64,000 nt of DNA, from NCBI GenBank assembly GCA_036245525.1, contig BTPG01000003.1, positions 213,826,949 to 213,890,948 of the forward strand, given 5' to 3'. The position numbers and the translations under genes are program-made. A model generated the notes under the pieces. It did no database searches and had not been told where the DNA came from. It saw nothing but the letters and a program-made list of their open reading frames with translations. Each line of letters opens with the position of its first letter. Position 1 is the first letter of the stretch. This document shows positions 1 to 11,505 of this stretch, one piece after another. Source of the DNA: Semisulcospira habei. Lineage: Eukaryota; Mollusca; Gastropoda; Semisulcospiridae.

Positions 1-30
1 ATTATGATGTACAACCAACACAGTAAATTG

Positions 31-925
<895 letters not shown>

Positions 926-2227
926 CCAGTACATAGCCTTGGTCCTCTCAGAGACCAGTACATAGCCTTGGTCCGCTCACAGACCACTACATAGCCTTGG
1001 TCCGCTCACAGACCACTACATAGCCTTGGTCCGCTCACAGACCACTACATAGCCTTGGTCCGCTCACAGACCACTACATACATAGCCTTCGTCCGCTCAC
1101 AGACCACTACATAGCCTTGGTCCGCTCACAGAACACTACATAGCCTTGGTCCGATCACAGACCAGTATATAGCCTTGGTCCGCTCACAGACCATTACATA
1201 GCCTTGGTCCGCTCACAGACCACTATATAGCCTTGGTCCGCTGACAGACCAGTACATAGCCTTGGTCCACTCACAACCACTACATAGCCTTGGTCCGCTC
1301 ACAGACCAGTACACAGCCTTGGTCCGCTCACAGACCAGTACACAGCCTTGGTCCGCTCACAGACCAGTATATAGCCTTGGGCCGTTCACAGACCACTACA
1401 TAGCCTTGGTCCGCTCACAGACCGCTACATAGCCTTGGTCCGATCACAGACCAGTATATAGCCTTGGTCCGCTCACAGACCACTACATAACCTTGGTCCG
1501 ACCACAGACCAGTATATAACCTTGGTCTGCTCACAGACCACTAATAGCCTTGGTCCGATCACAGACCAGTATATAGACTTGGTCTGCTCACAGACCACTA
1601 CATAGCCATGGTCCGCTCATAGACTACTACATAGACTTGGTCCGCTCACATACCAGTATATAGCCTTTGTCCGCTCACAGACCACTACATAGCCTTGGTC
1701 CGATCAGAGACCACTACATAGCCTTGGTCCGCTCACAGACCAGTATATAACCTTGGTCCGCTCACAGACCAGTATATAGCGTTGGTCCGCTCACAGACCA
1801 CTACATAGCTTTGGTCCGCTCATAGACCACTACATAGCCTTGGTCCCCTCACAGACCACTACATAGCCTTGTTCCGCTCACAGACCACTACATAGCCTCG
1901 ATCCGCTCATAGACCACTACATAGACTTGGTCCGCTCATAGACCACTACAGAGACTTGGTCCGCTCATAGACCACTACATAGACTTTGTCCGCTCACAGA
2001 CCACTACATAGCCTTGGTCCGCTCACAGACCACTACATAGCCTTGGTCCGCTCACAGACCACTACATAGCCGTGGTCCGCTCACAGACCACTACATAGCC
2101 TTGGTCCGCTCACAGACCAGTATATAGCCTTGGTCCGCTCACAGACCACTACATAGCCTTGGTCCCAATGACCAGTACATAGCCTTGGTCCGCTCACAGA
2201 CTACTACATAGCCTTGGTCTGCTCACA
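926..2227. repeat. 29-bp minisatellite, main block
   Basis: Tandem array of about 44 copies of a 29-bp unit beginning CCACTACATAGCCTTGGTCC and continuing GCTCACAGA. Copies differ by single substitutions (ACTACATAG versus AGTATATAG; CCGCTC versus CCGATC or TCTGCTC), and a few are short. The unit forms no coding frame and there are no unique spacers. The array resumes at 2645-2853 and again at 3857-3897, so two retroelements have landed in it. Confidence 0.95.
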
Positions 2228-2523
2228 ACCTCACCCGTGTCTGCCCTGGGGGACTTGGGTGGGGTTAGGTATTTTTTAGTTCCCAGGGTCACCCTGGTCA
2301 GCCCCACAGGGTGGGTTTATCTCTCTATTCTGGGGCATGTGTTTCTGTCTACCCTTTGTCCACTCACCCGTATTTGCCTTTTTAAAACTCTCCCTACTGT
2401 CTGCACAGCCTGTAGCTCTTGATATTGGATGTGTGTTGCTAAATGGTCTTAGCTTTATTTAGGCCCAATGTGTTAGGTTTATTTAATGTATTTGACCGGC
2501 TGGTGACACACATTCAATGTTCT

Positions 2524-2566
<43 letters not shown>

Positions 2567-2644
2567 CACAAGCAGTGCAGGCACCTCCTGAGAAAGCCTT
2601 GTTGCTGTCGGGACGTTAAGCAATGTACAATCAATCAAATCAAA
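2228..2644 (+). mobile_element. SINE-like retroposon inside the minisatellite
   Basis: This 417-bp segment is flanked by the 14-bp direct repeat TTGGTCTGCTCACA (2214-2227 and 2645-2658), a likely target-site duplication. It has an internal poly-T run (about 2530-2566) and ends in a CAATCAATCAAATCAAA-type tail after the stretch GTTGCTGTCGGGACGTTAAG. A related copy lies reversed at 31839-32172. It has no coding potential. A tail of short CAAT-type repeats and long target duplications fit LINE-driven retroposition (inference). Confidence 0.8.
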
Positions 2645-2853
2645 TTGGTCTGCTCACAGACCACTACATAGCCTTGGTCCGCTCACAGACCACTACATAG
2701 CCTTGGTCCCAATGACCAGTACATAGCCTTGGTCCGCTCACAGACCACTACATAGCCTTGGTCCGCTCACAGACCACTACATAGCCTTGGTCCGCTCACA
2801 GACCACTACATAGCCTTGGTCCGCTCACAGACCACTACATAGCCTTGGTCCGC
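2645..2853. repeat. 29-bp minisatellite, second block
   Basis: Continuation of the 29-bp array after the retroposon insertion. It includes the variant junction GGTCCCAATGACCAGTAC that also occurs near 2161-2177, showing a higher-order variant shared across the insertion. It ends abruptly at CCGC where the truncated LINE begins. Confidence 0.93.
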
Positions 2854-3650
2854 CTTTATACGGATGGGTCCAAGTCTGAGGATGGGAGGGTGGCTGCGGC
2901 TGCAGTGTCCTCTCGCCATCCTAGACGCCCATTTAAGCCCCGTCTCCCTGATCATTCCTCTGTATTTAGTGCAGAACTGCAGGCAATTCTGTTGGCACTC
3001 AAGCATGCCTATCAGTCTCGGGAAAGGGACTTCCTGATTCTGTCTGACCCTGTTTCTGCCCTGCAGGCCCTTAAGGGCGCGGGAACAGACCATCCACTGC
3101 TGGTGCAGATTAGAGAGCTCTACGCAGACTTGATGAAGGAATATTATGACATCATTTTTATTTGGGTCTCGGGCCATGTGGGCATCGAAGGCAACAGACT
3201 CGCAGATTCTGCTGCCAACAGTGACCCTGTCCCTGACACATAGACTGTTTATTGTGATTTTCAACCTGTGATTAGTGCGTACATAGCCCGCGAGTGGCAG
3301 TCCGAGTGGGACAAAGAGGAAGCGAACAAGCTTTATGAAGCTCTTCCTACTTGTCCGACAGTCTGCCTTTCCGCTGCGGCAGCCGCCGTGAGGAGACTGT
3401 CCTTACTCGGCTCCACATCGGGCACACGTATGTTACGCACTCTTACTTACTTAAACAGGATGAGCGTCCATGGTGTTTTGCCTGTGATGTGCAGTTTTCT
3501 GTTCGACACTTTTTGCTGTATTGTGCTGATCTAATTGACACGAGATATAAACACTTCACAGCGGAATCCTTGAAGGTTTTGTTCCGGGATGTTCCCCCGG
3601 ACAAAATCTTAAAATTCTTAAGAGAATGCAATCTTTTTAATCAGATTTGA
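2854..3650 (+). pseudogene. LINE 3' end: RNase H domain and C-terminal zinc knuckle
   Basis: The C-terminal part of a non-LTR retrotransposon polyprotein, truncated at its 5' side exactly at the minisatellite junction. The RNase H fold is recognisable from YTDGS (first Asp), FSAELQAI (Glu), LSDPVSAL (second Asp) and GHVGIEGNRLAD (His and last Asp). A TAG stop at 3241-3243 and a frameshift near 3360 break the frame. The remaining C-terminus has a Cys-x2-Cys-x7-His-x4-Cys motif (CFACDVQFSVRHFLLYC), typical after RNase H in I/Jockey-type LINEs. The copy is non-functional. Confidence 0.85.
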
Positions 3651-3897
3651 GCATTCATAGCCTATGTAATTATTTTTTATTTGCCCTTTTTCAGAGAGTC
3701 TGTATACGCTTCTTTTAAAGACTTGTGCGACATGTTAGCCTGCCATTTTTAAGCTATATTTACATCTTGTCTTAAGACCTTGCTTTTAGTCTGGCTGACC
3801 AGATTTTTACCCATCCCGCCGTGAGATGGCCTTAAATAACTAATTAAATAACTAATTGGTCCGCTCACAACCCACTACATAGTCTTGGTCCGCTGTA
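3651..3897 (+). repeat. LINE 3' tail and last minisatellite remnant
   Basis: 3651-3856 is the non-coding 3' end of the RNase H LINE, ending in repeated TAAATAACTAAT. From 3857 a single degenerate copy of the 29-bp unit resumes (GGTCCGCTCACAACCCACTA), which shows that the LINE inserted within the array. Confidence 0.75.
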
Positions 3898-3954
3898 CCA
3901 CACAGATGAGGACGTTTTCTCGCCAATGAGCATCTTAATCAAAACATCAAAAGA

Positions 3955-4045
3955 CAAGTCTCGAGATAATTCTTTTAGGGACAATATCCTAAAATTTCAA
4001 GTTTGTCCGTCCTCAAACGCGGGCTCTAGTCGCTGTCACACACGC

Positions 4046-4133
<88 letters not shown>

Positions 4134-4180
4134 GGCGTTGGCGCCAAAAAGACGTTCTCTAGCAAGGTTTGCGTAGCTAG
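3955..4180. repeat. Repeat unit A ending in (CA)n
   Basis: About 80 bp of complex sequence (TTAGGGACAATATCCT, then a GTCCGTCCTCAAACGCGGGC stretch) leads into a (CA)n tract at 4036-4130. A diverged second copy lies at 4395-4580 with the same order, so the CA tract is part of a dispersed or duplicated repeat. Confidence 0.7.
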
Positions 4181-4394
4181 ACGTTACGTCATTTTTATAT
4201 TGTTACTTCTTTGCTATAATTTCTGCCTCGCACTCCAAAAAACGTATTATTAAATTATTTCCCTTTCATCTAGCTGAATGCAAAGTATATATTTAAAAAA
4301 AACAACAACAGAAAATACGAATTCAAATGCGAATCAATTGGTTTTTGTGAAACGACCATTTCTTTTGTACGTATAATATATTAAAAAAAAAACC

Positions 4395-4474
4395 TACTTC
4401 GGGAGAATTCACTTAGGGAAGATATCCTGAACTTACAAGCTTGTATGTCCACAAATGCGGGCTTTAGTTGCAGT

Positions 4475-4551
<77 letters not shown>

Positions 4552-4580
4552 ACACACGCTTACGCGGCTTATAACGTTAA
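4395..4580. repeat. Repeat unit B ending in (CA)n
   Basis: Diverged copy of the 3955-4180 unit: TTAGGGAAGATATCCTGAAC, then TGTCCACAAATGCGGGCTTTA, then (CA)n at 4486-4547. The intervening sequence (4181-4394) is AT-rich with no gene seen. After 4580 to about 4740 nothing is recognised. Confidence 0.7.
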
Positions 4581-4739
4581 GCTAGTCAGTCAAATGAGTA
4601 GCTAGATACATACAAGCTGTACGGAATAAATATGAGTCATCAGTCGAAACCAGTGATACACGCAATTAATGATCTAATGAGAAATAGTATTTTTCAATAT
4701 GTGCACAGTCACGGGGATGCTGCTGACAAAAAATAAGTA

Positions 4740-5093
4740 CTTGGTGAGACTGACATTAAACGAGGAGAAAGTAGCTGATGTCGTGACCTTTCTAGGCAAG
4801 GCATTTCAAAGACTAGAGCCAGAGAACGTCAAACTCGTTTTATAAAGATCTATTCTACGTCGCGGCACAATAAGGGATTTTCTTGATCTGGAGTATGTTG
4901 ATGACTGGACGGTAAATAGCGATGTGATATATCGGGGTAGCTTATCGTTTAATGCCTTGAACATAACCATTCCCTTATTGTAAATTAGATGATCTGTCAG
5001 GGGCAGAATTTTTAAGGTTGCCAATTTTTGGTCAGTAGTTAAGCTGGGATCAGGGAGTATTAGTTTGGCAGCTCTCCGATGTAGAGAGTTCAA
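4740..5093 (-). pseudogene. CR1-like LINE RT C-terminal fragment
   Basis: On the minus strand this encodes the end of a reverse-transcriptase ORF (LHRRAAKLILPDP, then a C-terminal FSGSSL-type tail). It is about 94% identical by eye to 5733-6035 of the neighbouring LINE. It starts at the (GA)n tract and is 5'-truncated there, so it lies directly 3' of the microsatellite that ends the 5307-10021 element. The same tail/microsatellite/tail order recurs at 57.9-59.9 kb. Confidence 0.85.
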
Positions 5094-5094
5094 T

Positions 5095-5097
<3 letters not shown>

Positions 5098-5148
<51 letters not shown>

Positions 5149-5214
5149 ACTGAGGGAGGGAGGGAGGGAGGGAGGGAGGGAGGGAGGAGGGAGGGAGGGA
5201 GGGAGGGAGGGAGG

Positions 5215-5294
<80 letters not shown>

Positions 5295-5306
5295 GACAGA
5301 GAGAGA
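5098..5306. repeat. (GA)n-(GGGA)n-(GA)n microsatellite
   Basis: Compound tract: GA repeats, then GGGA tetranucleotides at about 5143-5220, then GA again with GACA interruptions. It touches the 3' end of the minus-strand LINE at 5307. Confidence 0.97.
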
Positions 5307-5484
5307 ATGAAAATGACAATGATGCTTTATTTTACAACGGTAAAAGTTTTGGTAGTAACAACCATTTTTCGAACTTGCCGTTGCTAATCTACTGATTACA
5401 GAGTTACTATCGCACTAATTGTTTTCTACTACTGAAAAGGGCAAAAAATTACATGACACAGCACAAGCGAAAAAAAAAAAAAAA

Positions 5485-5731
5485 AAAAAAAAAAAACGTA
5501 AGGGGGAAGTGACATAGGAATTACCAACTTTACTGGTCGGGCATAATGACATGTTGTGAGGTTTAATTAAAATAATATAATAAGAATACACACAATCTAA
5601 TACGCATTTAAAAAAAAAAAAACGGAAGGGGGAAGTGACATGGGAATTACCAACTTTACTGGCCGGGCATAATGACATGTGAGGTTTAATTAAAATAATA
5701 TAATAAGAATACACACAACCTAATACGCATT
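5485..5731 (-). repeat. Tandem duplication in LINE 3' UTR
   Basis: Two near-identical copies of about 122 bp (5485-5608 and 5612-5731). Each has a poly-A run (plus strand), then GGGGAAGTGACAT, ATTACCAACTTTACTGG, and an AT-rich end. They differ by a few substitutions and a 2-4 base indel. They are non-coding. Confidence 0.85.
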
Positions 5732-5769
5732 TCTAGGCAAGGCATTCCAAAGACTAGAGCCAGAGAACG

Positions 5770-8480
5770 TCAAACTCGTTTTATAAAGATTAATTCTAGG
5801 TCGCGCACAATAAGGGATTTTCTTGACGTGGAGTATGTTGATGACTGGACGGTAAATAGCGATGTGATATATTGGGTTAGCTTATTGTATAATGCCTTGA
5901 ACATAACCATTCCCTTATTGTAAATTAGATGATCTTTCAGGGGCAGAATTTTTAAGGCTGCCAATTTTTGGTCAGTAGTTAAGCTGGGATCAGGGAGTAT
6001 TAGTTTGGCAGCTCTCCGATGTAGAGAGTTCAATCTTTTCAAATTGGCATCGCTTGAACCATCCCACACAGTAGAAGCATAGTCTATATGCGATCTAATA
6101 TGAGCATTAAAGAACAGTTGACGTGTCTCCATAATAATTATCAGTAATGTGTTTAAGTTTTGCTAAGATTTACAGATTTCTGGAGACAATTTTACAAACA
6201 TTACTGATGTGTGGCTGCCACATAAGCTGATTGTCCACCGTGACTCCAACCAGGCGATGGTTAGTAACTTGTCTGATGGTTTTGCCTTTGAGGGACACAC
6301 TGAGTGAGAGAGAGCCAAGCTGGTGTTTTTGGCGGATGCTAATTACCATGCTCTCCGTTTTTACCGGGTTTAAAATCATAATATTATGACTGCACCATTC
6401 ATCAATATCTTGCAATGTGCTTTGCAGTCGTGAATTGATGTTTGATATATCCTTATCTGGCGTGTGTACTGCAACATCATCTGCAAACATATCACATGTA
6501 ACGCTTTCATTTTTTATCACAAGAGGAAGATCATTTATGAACAAGCAGAATAAAAGGGGACCAAGAATAGAGCCTTGTGGTACGCCATGCTTCACTAACC
6601 CTTGTTTCGAGTATGAGCCATTTAGTAATACCTTTTGTTTTCTACCTTCGAGGTAGGATTTGAGAAACGACTCCAAGTTGTTAGTATACATTGATACTTT
6701 TTTGATCAGGATTTCGTGGTTTACTAGATTAAAGGCTTTACGAAAATCTAGAAACATGACTCCTGTAAGTTTTGAGTCGTTGATGGAAGATAACCAGGTG
6801 TATATCATCCGTATCAGCGCAGTGTGACATGAGTGTTCTGACCTGAAGCCCGACTGCAATGAATAGATTAATTTTCGACTTTCCAGGTATATAGATTGAT
6901 GCTTGTGAATATGCCGTTCTAAGGGCTTGGACAGAACAGGTAGAAGTGATACAGGACTAAAATTACTAATTTCACTAAGATCCTTAGATTTAGGTAGAGG
7001 TATTACTTTCGCGTCTTTAAATGCGTGTGGAAAACAATTAAAATTAATGCAGAGGTTGTAGATATAAGTGATACTCTCTACAATGTAAGGGAGGGATATC
7101 TTGAGTATTTTCGCACTAATCTCATCCAGTCCTGATGATTTTTTTTTCCAAGGATGTAATTAATTTACCAACTTCATGAACCGCTATAGTGGGTATGACG
7201 AAAGGTTTTGTGCCGGCAGTTCTCGCCTTGCAGAAATCGACTAAGTTGTCGGGGCATACATAGTCATGCGACTCAGTTCCCAGCGGAATTAATGATTCTG
7301 CTACGGAGACGAAGTGGCTGTTGAAGCTGTTTGCTGTGAGATGCGGCGGTAAAGGAGCTGTGCTTTTATTCGTGCCTCTAGTAACTAAATTTATCGCACG
7401 CCATATTGTGGCACAGTCTTTACTTTCGTGAATAACTTTACCGAAAGTAATTTCTTTGCCTTCAGAACCATGGATTTTATTCGATTACATTCTTTCTTGT
7501 AATCGGTGAAACGATTCTCTCTTCTCAGCTCGTTCCTGTGCTACATGGCCTCGATAAGATCCGCAGTCAGCCAGGGTGGTAAAGTAGTGTATTTAACTCT
7601 TTGTTGTCTCAAGGGCGCGTGTTTATCTAGCACTCTGAGAAAGATTTGATACCACGTATCTAGTGCTTTATTTGGGTCGGTTTCATTGTACACTTCAGTA
7701 AACTCTGCAGAAGCTAGATCAGACAGAAAGGTATTTTCATTGAACTTTTAAAATGATCTGTATGTTATGCACGTATGTCCTTGCTTTTTTTTTTTTTAGT
7801 TTTGGAAGCTTGAACAGCCACGTGCAGCTCACCGGATAGTGGTCACTTACGCTAAGACTACCAACGTGAACGTTGCTAACTGCCAGCGGTTTATTTGTAT
7901 AAATGTGGTCTAAAACAGTGGCTGATGATGGCGTAACTCTAGTGGGCGATGTAACCATTTGTTGAAGACCGACTTAGGTAGTGGTACACTCCCATGATGG
8001 GTGAGGTTTAAGAGTGTCAATGTTAAAATCCCCTAGAAAGATAAGTTCGCTTTTATAAATATCTGTTTTATCAATCAAGTGTACAAAGTTGTCATACCAC
8101 TCAAACGTGGCCGCAGGATTTCTGTACAGAAACCCAACAAGTAAAGGAGGGGATTTAGATTGCCTAATCTCTATCCAAATACATTCCACATCGCTAGTTC
8201 CTAAGTCTGGGCGCCTGCGGGTTATGTGTTTAACTGAGTTGTGGATGTTAACCGCTACACCTGTCTCACCCTGGACTGACAGATCTCTCATAAGAATGGA
8301 GTAATTTGGAATGGCGATGGCCTCATCACTGATGTGGGAGGCAAGGCGTGTCTCGGTTATACCAAAGAGATGAAAGTGACTAGGTGAGTTAACATAAACG
8401 CAAACGTCCGGCACTTTGTTCGCCAGGTGATATACATTTAAATGGCCGATTCGAAAATTTTGGCCTTTTTTTTTACACAT
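5770..8480 (-). pseudogene. CR1-like LINE ORF2: endonuclease and reverse transcriptase
   Basis: Read from 8480 downwards. The endonuclease domain (8480-7740) shows GHLNVYHL, FGITETRL (catalytic Glu region), LGDFNID and SVSDHYPV (Asp-His end). The reverse transcriptase (about 7180-6170) shows the thumb/finger block QSGFRSEHSC, the FLDFRKAF motif A, HGVPQGSILGPLLF motif B and CDMFADDVAVH motif C. The C-terminal block (6132-5770) is HIRSHIDYASTVWDG followed by LHRRAAKLI. Several frameshifts (around 7970, 7140 and 6150) break it. An intact element would need one continuous frame. It is closely related to copies at 53.1-55.9 and 60.8-63.6 kb. Confidence 0.88.
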
Positions 8481-8565
8481 TATCTTGTGTCTTAACGTCA
8501 GATCAGCAAAGAGGACAAACTAAAAAAAGTCAGTGTTTCAAGACAAGTCTGATTGATGACGCCTA

Positions 8566-8566
8566 A

Positions 8567-8663
<97 letters not shown>

Positions 8664-8699
8664 CCCGCAGACAAACACGCACACACACACACACACACC
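8566..8699. repeat. (CA)n microsatellite
   Basis: Long CA tract (8566-8659) with a second short run near 8680-8698, lying between ORF1 and ORF2 of the minus-strand LINE. Confidence 0.95.
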
Positions 8700-9203
8700 C
8701 GCACTGACTCATGTGTCCGTGTATGCACGACCCCTGTCATCTTCAGTTCAGTGTGCGGACGGATAGATGACCAAGCCGACAAAGGTGCAGCACCTGGCGA
8801 GCCATGCATAGGTGCATAGCTTACAAGGCGCAACACCCATGCTGACATGGATCACCCTTCGTCTACTATTTGTATGTAGTTCACAACTTACAAGAACTGC
8901 AATAGATTCGTTCAGTGGGAACTGAATGTGACAGGGATTGTGGGACGCCGATTACGAAAATGATTGTAAGAACTGCGCGAGCAGCTTTAGTGCTTGCATT
9001 TGTGGTGGGTCCAAAAACATGGCTCCATCCGCTTGCTTCGCGCCCCAGGCGTTCGTAGGTGATTCCGCCACTAGTGGGACAATGGGTCCTGTCCCTGACG
9101 GCTGTAGCGGTGGGAAGTCGGTGGTCTGGAACCGAGGAGTCGCGTAGACACGGCCCTGCTGTACGCCGCCGGGTTGTGAACCTGAAAAGCTCTCGGGTGG
9201 TGG

Positions 9204-9936
9204 TTAGTTGGGCTGATTGGTGGGCGTGTGACGAATGGCGGGCGGCCGCTGCTGGCTTAAGGCGGCAGGCATCAAAGACGGGTTGCTGAGCCGTCTGCTA
9301 TCGCCACGTGAACCGTTTCGGCTGATGCCGGCTGGATTAGGCCCGTCCCCTTGGCCGGGCTCCCCGGCGTTTCTCAGCTGGTGGTAGGGGGCGTAAGGAG
9401 GGTCACCGTAACGGATTCTAAGGACAATCAGCTTAATGCCCTCATCACTCGGGTGGGTCATTGTGTTATCGCGTCTATACATGACCTGCTTGGGGGCGCC
9501 GTTCTTGGTCAGGAAGCTGAAAGTGTGGTCAACAGGCTGTACACGCGTTTGTTGACAGGCCTGTTTCAGGTTGGCGTTTGACATGCGCGCAGGTCGTGAC
9601 AGGGCGTGGTGATTGCTAACAGGAGGGACGATGGAAGAGACCTGTAATGTAGCGCGCGGAAAAGCGGCGGACACCAGACGGATTAGTTGTAGCCGCATTA
9701 GTCGTAACGTGTCCCTGAGTGTCCCTACAGCTGTTGATCCCGACGTGAAACACGACGTGGCGTACGTGTTGAGAAGGTGAGAGGTTGGCGAGCCATTTGC
9801 TCAAAGACTCAACACTGAGGCCAGAGACCGCCAGGTTTTGTACGACACAGTCTTTGGACGACATCTTCCGCTCGCTCACTCGATTCATAATAGAGTCACC
9901 AAGCAGAAGGACGTTTGACTGATGTCTGATGTTCAT
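9204..9936 (-). pseudogene. LINE ORF1, SGNH/GDSL esterase-like
   Basis: The predicted protein begins near MNIRHQSNVLLLGDSIM, with the GDS nucleophile block, then an HVVFHVGINSC segment (glycine/Asn block), and after a frameshift near 9680 continues to a DNTMTHPSDEG segment that fits the Asp-x-x-His catalytic end. Esterase domains in ORF1 are known from CR1-clade LINEs, where ORF1 is a nucleic-acid-binding chaperone. The C-terminus is Gly/Pro/Gln-rich. One frameshift makes this copy non-functional. A related ORF1 is at 51.65-52.69 kb. Confidence 0.75.
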
Positions 9937-10023
9937 GGCACATAAATGGTCGTATGGAGTCTTTGGTGGCGGTGTATAGGGCGTTTTTAAGACTGTCTGC
10001 TCGGCGGCCTGGGACGGTGGCGG

Positions 10024-10667
10024 TCAGGTCAGGGCGGCATTCAACTGCGAATAATCTTCGGCTTCTTCTCTTGGCAAACGGGTGTAAAATTCAAGCTCTT
10101 TGCCCGTTAGAAGTGCACTCAGTTTGATAGCCCAAGTCTCTTGTCTCCAATTGTTACTACTCGCGAAGCGCTGAAATCGCTCTAGGTAAGCGTCGATCTT
10201 CTCTGAGGTTTCAACGAAAAGTGGACGTTTTGGTGTTTGTTCTCTGCTGGCTAATGCTGTTGCTTCATTAGCTCTCTGTTTCTGTGCCTCTAACTTCATC
10301 TGCTTCAGATGAATTTTGTGTTGTCGCTGCCTCTCTCCGCCTCTTCTCGCTCATCTTCTCGTTGTTTCTCTGCCTCTCCTCGCTGTTTCATTGCTTCTCT
10401 TCGCTGTTTCTCTGCTTCTTCTGCTTGAATTTCGAGTTTCCTGATTTCACGCTCTTTAGCTCTTTCTTTTCTCTCCCATTTCTTTTTTCTTGTTCTCTCT
10501 CGTTTCTTTTATTCTTTTTCCAGTCTCTCCTTTTCTCTCTCCAATCTCTTTTTTTCTCTCTCCAATCTCTCATTCTCTCTCTCCTGTACAAACTCGAGGA
10601 GTAGAGCTCATTCGAGTCCATAATCCTTTCTAATTTTCAGGAATGTCTCCATCTCTGAATTCGCCAT
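10024..10667 (-). pseudogene. Gag fragment of Gmr1-like element
   Basis: Starts MANSEMETF at 10667, the same as the plus-strand gag at 12431. A TGA replaces a Gly codon about 18 codons in, and frameshifts break the Lys/Glu/Arg-rich coiled coil. The last part (10299-10024) is readable as the start of the SCAN-like capsid domain (EKIDAYLERFQRFASSNNW, LTGKELEFYTRLP). It ends at the LINE junction near 10022, so the rest of the element is missing. Confidence 0.85.
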
Positions 10668-10750
10668 CTCTGCTTTTCACTGCTGGCTGTTTTCTCCTGC
10701 TACCCTTTCCACTGAAACAACTGAAGAAGGTCCCGTCGGAGGTGCCAAAA

Positions 10751-11497
10751 TGTTACGTGGTGGAGTTGTAGTCGTAGTATGATAAACACAAAAGACGCAC
10801 GCACGTAAGGTTCTTTAAAATAACCCTCATTCAGCTGCAGTGGCTTAAGGATGTAGACAATACTGAAGAAACGGTTCCAACAATATTTTAATTCAGCGAT
10901 GCGATCTCCACACAATGCAATTCCAAATGCACAATCACTGATACAAAGTCTCTTCTGCAATGTCCACACTCTGACACAAGGTTTCTCATACACAGCGTCT
11001 CACACAATGTACACCCTACACGGGCCACGTACCTACGCTAACTGTGTCTCTATGACTGACAAATGCAAGACAATGTACACATGAGCTGCCAAGCACGACT
11101 CTTTTATAGTAACAGGCTTTCCCGAAAGATCGCGGACATTCGTATAACACAACCAATCAGAACAAAATACGCAACTAAAACTCCTATATATCAATGAATA
11201 AACATTTCACTGGAATGTTCTTTGAGAATCTGGCTGCTATTTACCAGCCCCTATGTCGAAAAATACTGGCGTGCTACGACGTCACACAAAAGTAGGCACC
11301 TTGCCTGCTTTATTTGGAAAACACGCTATTAGTGCACTAGTAATGAACGCTAAGCTACACGCGCGCAGTGAACAAATAAATACTCGAGCTGCTTATAGAC
11401 TCTTCGTGACTCAACTCCGTGCGGCAACCGATAATCAACACCGCACTTTTTGTAAAGGAAAGTGAAATTCACTGAAAAGGTACGTGATTCGTAATCA
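10751..11497 (-). repeat. LTR of minus-strand Gmr1-like element
   Basis: On the minus strand it starts TGATTACG (11497) and ends CGTAACA (10751), giving TG...CA ends with short inverted termini. Much of the 3' half is alignable by eye with the plus LTR (11506-12348), for example TTGTGCATTTGGAATTGCA, GACATTGCAGAAGAGACTT and CTACGACTACAACTCCAC. The 5' halves differ much more. Confidence 0.8.
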
Positions 11498-11505
11498 TGA
11501 TAGCT

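Larger units (their letters stand above)
5307..10021 (-). mobile_element. CR1-like LINE with SGNH-esterase ORF1
   Basis: On the minus strand, reading from 10021: an ORF1 with an SGNH/GDSL esterase-like domain, then a (CA)n-interrupted spacer, an apurinic endonuclease-like domain, a reverse transcriptase, a 3' UTR, and the 3' end TACCGTTGTAAAATAAAG-like (on the plus strand CTTTATTTTACAACGGTA at 5324-5341). An esterase-type ORF1 is known in CR1-clade LINEs. The element is joined at 10021/10022 to an LTR-element gag in the same orientation, so its 5' end is truncated or inserted there. All frames are broken. Confidence 0.85.
10022..11497 (-). mobile_element. Gmr1-like LTR element, 5' part (LTR and gag)
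   Basis: Minus-strand partial copy of the same family as 11506-16078: an LTR at 10751-11497 followed by a decayed gag down to 10024, where it is cut by the LINE. The spacer after the LTR (about 10668-10750) matches the plus copy (TTTTGGCACCTCCGACGGGACC versus TTTTGGCTCCTTCGACGGGACC). Confidence 0.85.

Noticed and set aside
926..2853. CRISPR-like array of about 29-bp repeats
   Set aside because: Units are strictly tandem with no spacers, and the DNA is animal. It is a minisatellite.
8553..8848. Thr-His/Val-Cys repeat proteins
   Set aside because: Translation of (CA)n; the same applies at 4.0, 4.5, 23.5 and 56.1 kb.
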